Positions 60,723 through 64,000 of a stretch of DNA of 64,000 nucleotides are shown here, in pieces. The stretch covers positions 1-64,000 of the forward strand of contig CAMAUZ010000001.1 of NCBI GenBank assembly GCA_945861535.1. The letters are read 5' to 3'. The notes under the pieces are model-generated. The model was not told the origin of the DNA, made no database searches, and saw only the letters and a list, made by a program, of their open reading frames with translations. The position numbers and the translations under genes were made by a program. The stretch comes from Akkermansia muciniphila (GTDB lineage Bacteria; Verrucomicrobiota; Verrucomicrobiia; Limisphaerales; BJHT01). Position 1 is the first letter of the stretch, and every line of letters begins with the position of its first letter.

Positions 60723-61721
60723 ATGGACAACAGACAATCAGCGGTGGATGTGCTCAAAGGCCTGGCGATCATTGGCGTGGTGTTGCATCACGTCAAAAAC
60801 CGGCGCTTTGACGCGGCGGTGCAGGAGCAGTTGCTCGGGGTGATTCATGTGATGGCGTGGGCGGTGTATGCGTTCCTGTTCGCGTCCGGCCATTTGCACG
60901 CGTTGTCGCGGCGGCAGGAGGGCGCGGGAGAATTCATCTGGCGGCGGGCGGTGCGGTTGCTGGTGCCATACCTGTGGCTGGGCGCGCTGTATGCCGTGGT
61001 GTTTCAGGTGATTCAAAATCTCGGGCTGGTGGATTACGACCCGACCCGCATCGAGCCGACGCTGCTGGGCAAGCTGAAGAGTTTGGTGTTGTGCGATCAG
61101 GACCATGTCATCGGCGAGCAGCTTTATTTCTTCGTGCTGCTGTTTGGGGTTTCGTCGGCGTTCGTGCTGCTGCTGCAAATCTCCGGGTCGGTGTGGTTCG
61201 TCGCGTGGCTGGTGGGGGCGTTGTTCGTGGGGTTGGTCGCGATGATGGCGATGCGTCCGCTGCCGCTGGCGACGACGGGATTGTCCAGGGAAATGCTGCT
61301 GGGCGCGCTGCTGCAATATGCGCTGGGCTACCTGCTCGGAAAGACGCGCGAGGCGCGGGCGCGGTGGCAGTGGGCGCCGGTGGCGGGCATCGGCGTGGGT
61401 GCGGTGCTGGCGGTGATCAGCCGGGGCGCGGGCTATTCGTGGGTGATGCTCTTTGTGCCGCTGGCGCTGTATCTGGTGCTGGACCAGGTGGGGACGGGGG
61501 CGCGCGGGTTCGCGCCGTTGAGCGCGCTGGGGCAGATGTCGGGGGCGGTGTTCGCGTTTCACACGCCGTTCATTTTGCAGCCGCTGTTGATCTTTTTGTT
61601 TAAGTTGCAGGTGCCGCAGTTGGTGAACGTGGGGGTGTCGGTGTGCGTGACGCTCGCGTCGTGTGTGGTGATCCACAAGGTGCTGCACCGGTATGCGTGG
61701 CTGAAGTGGTTGCGGATCTGA
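60723..61721 (+). CDS. Acyltransferase-3/OafA-like membrane protein
   Basis: 332 residues with about 10 hydrophobic segments. The N-terminal MDNRQSAVDVLKGLAIIGVVLHHV holds the family histidine, followed by AVYAFLFASGHLHALSRR and FIWRRAVRLLVPYLWLGALY, the acyltransferase-3 layout. The last part (GQMSGAVFAFHTPFILQP) is also typical. It would transfer acyl groups to sugars or lipids at the inner membrane; the acceptor is unknown. Confidence 0.8.
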   Translation: MDNRQSAVDVLKGLAIIGVVLHHVKNRRFDAAVQEQLLGVIHVMAWAVYAFLFASGHLHALSRRQEGAGEFIWRRAVRLLVPYLWLGALYAVVFQVIQNLGLVDYDPTRIEPTLLGKLKSLVLCDQDHVIGEQLYFFVLLFGVSSAFVLLLQISGSVWFVAWLVGALFVGLVAMMAMRPLPLATTGLSREMLLGALLQYALGYLLGKTREARARWQWAPVAGIGVGAVLAVISRGAGYSWVMLFVPLALYLVLDQVGTGARGFAPLSALGQMSGAVFAFHTPFILQPLLIFLFKLQVPQLVNVGVSVCVTLASCVVIHKVLHRYAWLKWLRI

Positions 61722-61738
61722 AGGGCGGACGACGGGGC

Positions 61739-61933
61739 GAAGCTCAAAGCTCAAAGCCCAAAGCTCAAGGGAAGATACAAGCAGCCAAGCTCAATGTTTC
61801 GCCAATGGATTTCTGACCTCGGCCCGCTGTGGGTTGCCAGGCAGGCCAGCCTGAATTCCGCGGCTGGCCCGTCCGGTTGGCGCTTGGGCCTTGGCACTTC
61901 CCTTGAGCTTTGAGCTTTATTCTTTGAGCTTTT
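61739..61933. repeat. 'agctcaaagctcaaag' inverted repeat
   Basis: gaagctcaaagctcaaagcc at the left faces cccttgagctttgagctttattctttgagc at the right (two facing arms separated by about 110 bases), between the convergent acyltransferase and MR/MLE genes. The same words form the outer arms at 674-730 and 1007-1054. Confidence 0.8.
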
Positions 61934-61981
61934 GCGCCGCCTCTGCCGGGGCCTTCCACAGTCACCCGCCCGCTCCCGATT

Positions 61982-63169
61982 TCAGTAGTCCGCAATCGAG
62001 CCGTCGGGCAGTCGGCCGCGCGTGGGCCATTCGGGAACGATCGGGAGCTTGGCGAGTTCGGCGAGGCGGGCTTCGTTGATTTCGCAGCCGAGGCCGGGGC
62101 CTTGGGGGAGCGAGGCGTAGCCGTCTTTGTCCACGGACCAGGTTTTTCGCATCAGGTCTTTGGGGGTGATGCTCGGGTAGTATTCGTGAATGAGGAAAAG
62201 CGCCACGGAGGCGCTGACGTGGAGGCTGGCGCTCATGGCGAGGTCGGTGGTGACGCTGTGCGGCGCGAGCGGGGCAAAATAAGTCTCTGCGAGCGTGGCC
62301 ATTTTGCGCAGCGCACTGATGCCGCCGGTGTGGGCGCAATCTACCTGCACGATGTCGCCGACGCCCGCGAGGAGATAGGGCAGGATTTCCCAGATGGTGC
62401 GGGCTTGTTCGCCGATGGCGAAGGGGATCGCGATGTGTTGTTTGAGGCGTTTGAACACTTCGATGTTGCCGGGCACGGCGGGTTCCTCGAGGTAGAGGAC
62501 GTCGTAGGGCTGCACGGCGGCGGCGAGCTGAATGAGGAACGGCGGCGGCAGCGCGCAGTGGGCGTCGAACATCACGATGCCGTCGGGGCCGACGGTCTTG
62601 CGCGCGTGCTCGATGGATTTCACATGGCGGTCAATCTCGGCGGGGGTGCCGGCGAAGGGCTGCGGACCCGCGCCAACCTTGGTCGCCGTGGCGGAGGGAT
62701 AGACGCGGACCTTGTTGCGCGCGGGGCCGCCGAGGAGGCGGTAAATGGGCACGCCCCAGAGTTTGCCCGTGATGTCCCAGAGCGCCATGTCGATGCCTGC
62801 GAGGGTGTGGACCATGAACGGCCCGCCGCGGATGTCGCGATGCGAGCGGTAGATTTTCTGCCAGAGGTATTCGATGCGCGTGGGGTTCTCGCCATCGAGC
62901 AACTCGAAGAGTGAGCGGGCGAGCATTGCGGCGACGGTGGGTTCGAGCTGGGAGATTTCGCCCCAGCCGGTGACGCCCTGGTTGGTTTCGAGTTTGAGGA
63001 AAACCTTGCGCCCGACCGGCGTAGCCGTGAGGCGCGTGATGCGGATGCGGCTGGCGGTGTCGGCGACGTTGGCGGCGGGATTGTCCGCGGCGGAGACGGC
63101 CTCGGTGAGGGCGAGGTTGGCGGCGCTCATCGCGGAGACGGTGGTGAGCCATTGACGGCGGTTGAACAT
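61982..63169 (-). CDS. Tat-exported mandelate racemase/muconate lactonizing (enolase superfamily) enzyme
   Basis: 395 residues from ATG 63169 (MFNRRQWLTTVSAMSAANLALTEA), a twin-arginine signal with R-R-x-W-L. The enolase-superfamily barrel has metal ligands in GIVMFDAHCAL, VLYLEEPAVPGN and IPFAIGEQ, with H in FAPLAPHSV as a likely catalytic residue. The segment PVGRKVFLKLETNQGVTGWGEIS and IRGGPFMVHTLAGIDMALWDITGKLWGVPIYRLLGG match the galactonate-dehydratase-like subgroup. It probably dehydrates a sugar acid; exact substrate unknown. Export by Tat is unusual for this superfamily but common in these phyla. Confidence 0.85.
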   Translation of the reverse strand: MFNRRQWLTTVSAMSAANLALTEAVSAADNPAANVADTASRIRITRLTATPVGRKVFLKLETNQGVTGWGEISQLEPTVAAMLARSLFELLDGENPTRIEYLWQKIYRSHRDIRGGPFMVHTLAGIDMALWDITGKLWGVPIYRLLGGPARNKVRVYPSATATKVGAGPQPFAGTPAEIDRHVKSIEHARKTVGPDGIVMFDAHCALPPPFLIQLAAAVQPYDVLYLEEPAVPGNIEVFKRLKQHIAIPFAIGEQARTIWEILPYLLAGVGDIVQVDCAHTGGISALRKMATLAETYFAPLAPHSVTTDLAMSASLHVSASVALFLIHEYYPSITPKDLMRKTWSVDKDGYASLPQGPGLGCEINEARLAELAKLPIVPEWPTRGRLPDGSIADY

Positions 63170-63672
63170 GGTGTGGCGGGTTGGGTTGTGGCGCGGACGT
63201 TGGGCGTTTGCCGGGGCGGCGTCAACGGGCCGATGTGCCCGCGCCTCGATGGGCGGCTGCGGTTTCATGTTTGTGGCGGTTGAAAAATCAGACTGCTTGC
63301 GCCCGGCGGCAATCCGGTTTGGCCGCCTGCCAGGCGAGTTCATCGCAAATGTCCGCGTCTCGGACGGCGGTGCGCCGGGCAACCGCCGCAGCGCCCGTTT
63401 GTGTTCGTACCTGCGCCACACCGCTGCGTTTTGCTGAAGCGGCGTGCGAGTTCCCGGGTTGCTATCGCTGGGATCATGACCCGCGGTTGGCGTTGGAAAT
63501 GGGTGGGTGAATGAGGCCGTCCGCACAGATTTTTGCTAGGCAGACAACCGCGCCCGAGCGCTTTTCACCCCGCCTATCCACCCGGTAGAAAAACCATCTT
63601 TCGCTGCTTTCGTTTTTCCCCCACGCTTACGCGGTCAATTCCACCGCCGCTCGAACTCAAAAAATCGCCGTC
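63170..63672. other. Intergenic gap between divergent genes
   Basis: 503 bases between the MR/MLE gene and the sulfatase gene. I see no gene, no RNA and no repeat of the families listed; it presumably carries the two divergent promoters. Confidence 0.5.
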
Positions 63673-64000
63673 ATGAAAAAACTGCTCCCGCTTCTCGCCC
63701 TGTGCGCCTTGTCCCTCTTCGCCAGCGCCGCGTCTGCGCGCGCCGCCGACCGGCCGAACATCCTCTTCATCTTCGCCGATGACTGGGGCCGTTACGCGAG
63801 CTGCTACAAAGGTCTCGATGGCCGCCCGACGATCAATGACGTGATCCAGACGCCCAACGTGGATCGTGTCGCGCGCGAGGGCGTGCTGTTCCGCAATGCG
63901 TTCGTCAACGCGCCGAGCTGCACGCCGTGCCGCAGTTCGCTGCTGTCGGGGCGCTACTTTTTCAACACCGGGCGCGGCGCGATTTTGCAGGGCGCGGTGT
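63673..64000 (+). CDS. Sulfatase, N-terminal part (cut by window edge)
   Basis: 109 complete codons are seen from ATG 63673. Signal peptide ([24 protein letters not shown]), then [19 protein letters not shown] with metal ligands D36 D37, and the formylglycine motif C83-T-P-C-R87, followed by [13 protein letters not shown]. The fourth motif position is Cys rather than the usual Ser/Ala. It is an extracytoplasmic sulfatase; the rest lies beyond the window. Confidence 0.88.
   Translation, partial: MKKLLPLLALCALSLFASAASARAADRPNILFIFADDWGRYASCYKGLDGRPTINDVIQTPNVDRVAREGVLFRNAFVNAPSCTPCRSSLLSGRYFFNTGRGAILQGAV

Noticed and set aside
1-64000. tRNA or rRNA genes
   Set aside because: I looked for T-loop-like GGTTCGAATCC words and rRNA core motifs in the gaps and found none convincing; a tRNAscan or Infernal run would settle this.

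Overview
The window is a GC-rich (roughly two-thirds G+C by eye) stretch of a Gram-negative bacterium, most likely a Verrucomicrobiota member of the Pedosphaerales/Limisphaerales type. This rests on gene content. There are secreted sulfatases, three PSCyt/DUF1549/DUF1553 proteins, a DUF1080 protein, an MR/MLE enzyme and an SGNH/Ig protein with signal peptides. There is a futalosine-type menaquinone gene set (mqnE-mqnA-mqnC), a complete general secretion (type II) gene run, and a proteasome locus with a UBact-type ubiquitin-like modifier. Many intergenic, phrase-like inverted repeats also fit that group. The taxonomic placement is inference; no rRNA is present. I saw no tRNA, rRNA, CRISPR array, phage or transposase gene.

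Layout. 1-9 kb: 3' part of hisD, a sulfatase, an SDR, a DUF5069 protein, an MgtC-family membrane protein, pdxA and a SurA-like PPIase. 9-18.6 kb: two large PSCyt/PSD1 proteins, a toxin-antitoxin pair whose toxin has a premature stop, a secreted sugar-isomerase-like protein and a DUF1080 protein. 18.8-25.6 kb: a J-domain protein, the mqnEAC cluster and a sensor histidine kinase. 25.6-27.3 kb: a lower-GC pocket of small unknown genes with recombination scars. 27.4-42.7 kb: the secretion operon on the minus strand in the order gspE-F-G-H-I-J-K-(pilM/N fusion)-gspM/pilO-gspC-like-gspD(N part)-gspD(C part), with a small secreted protein upstream. 43.2-45.8 kb: a third PSCyt protein. 46.1-50.9 kb: dop-UBact-prcB-prcA-pafA. 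51-57 kb: a pseudopilin/lipoprotein pair, a GH32/43-like protein and a double metallo-beta-lactamase-fold protein. 57-64 kb: an Ig/SGNH protein, an acyltransferase, a Tat-exported MR/MLE enzyme and the 5' end of a second sulfatase.

How the genes fit together. The secretion apparatus could export the many signal-peptide-bearing polysaccharide-degradation proteins. UBact should be activated by Dop (its C-terminal Gln deamidated to Glu), ligated to target lysines by PafA, and its conjugates degraded by the PrcA/PrcB 20S core. The ARC/Mpa ATPase that normally feeds such a core is not beside it, and its usual position holds only a decayed oxidoreductase fragment.

The most striking features are these: (i) the UBact-proteasome island in a Gram-negative; (ii) a secretin split into two genes, each with its own signal peptide, with the break inside the loop of one N-domain; (iii) repeat elements translated as part of proteins, especially in the cleavable or cytoplasmic leaders of pseudopilins GspG, GspH and GspK; (iv) a deletion scar that fuses the start of a kinase-gene copy to the end of a secretin-gene copy at microhomology; (v) nested inverted-repeat elements in most long intergenic gaps.
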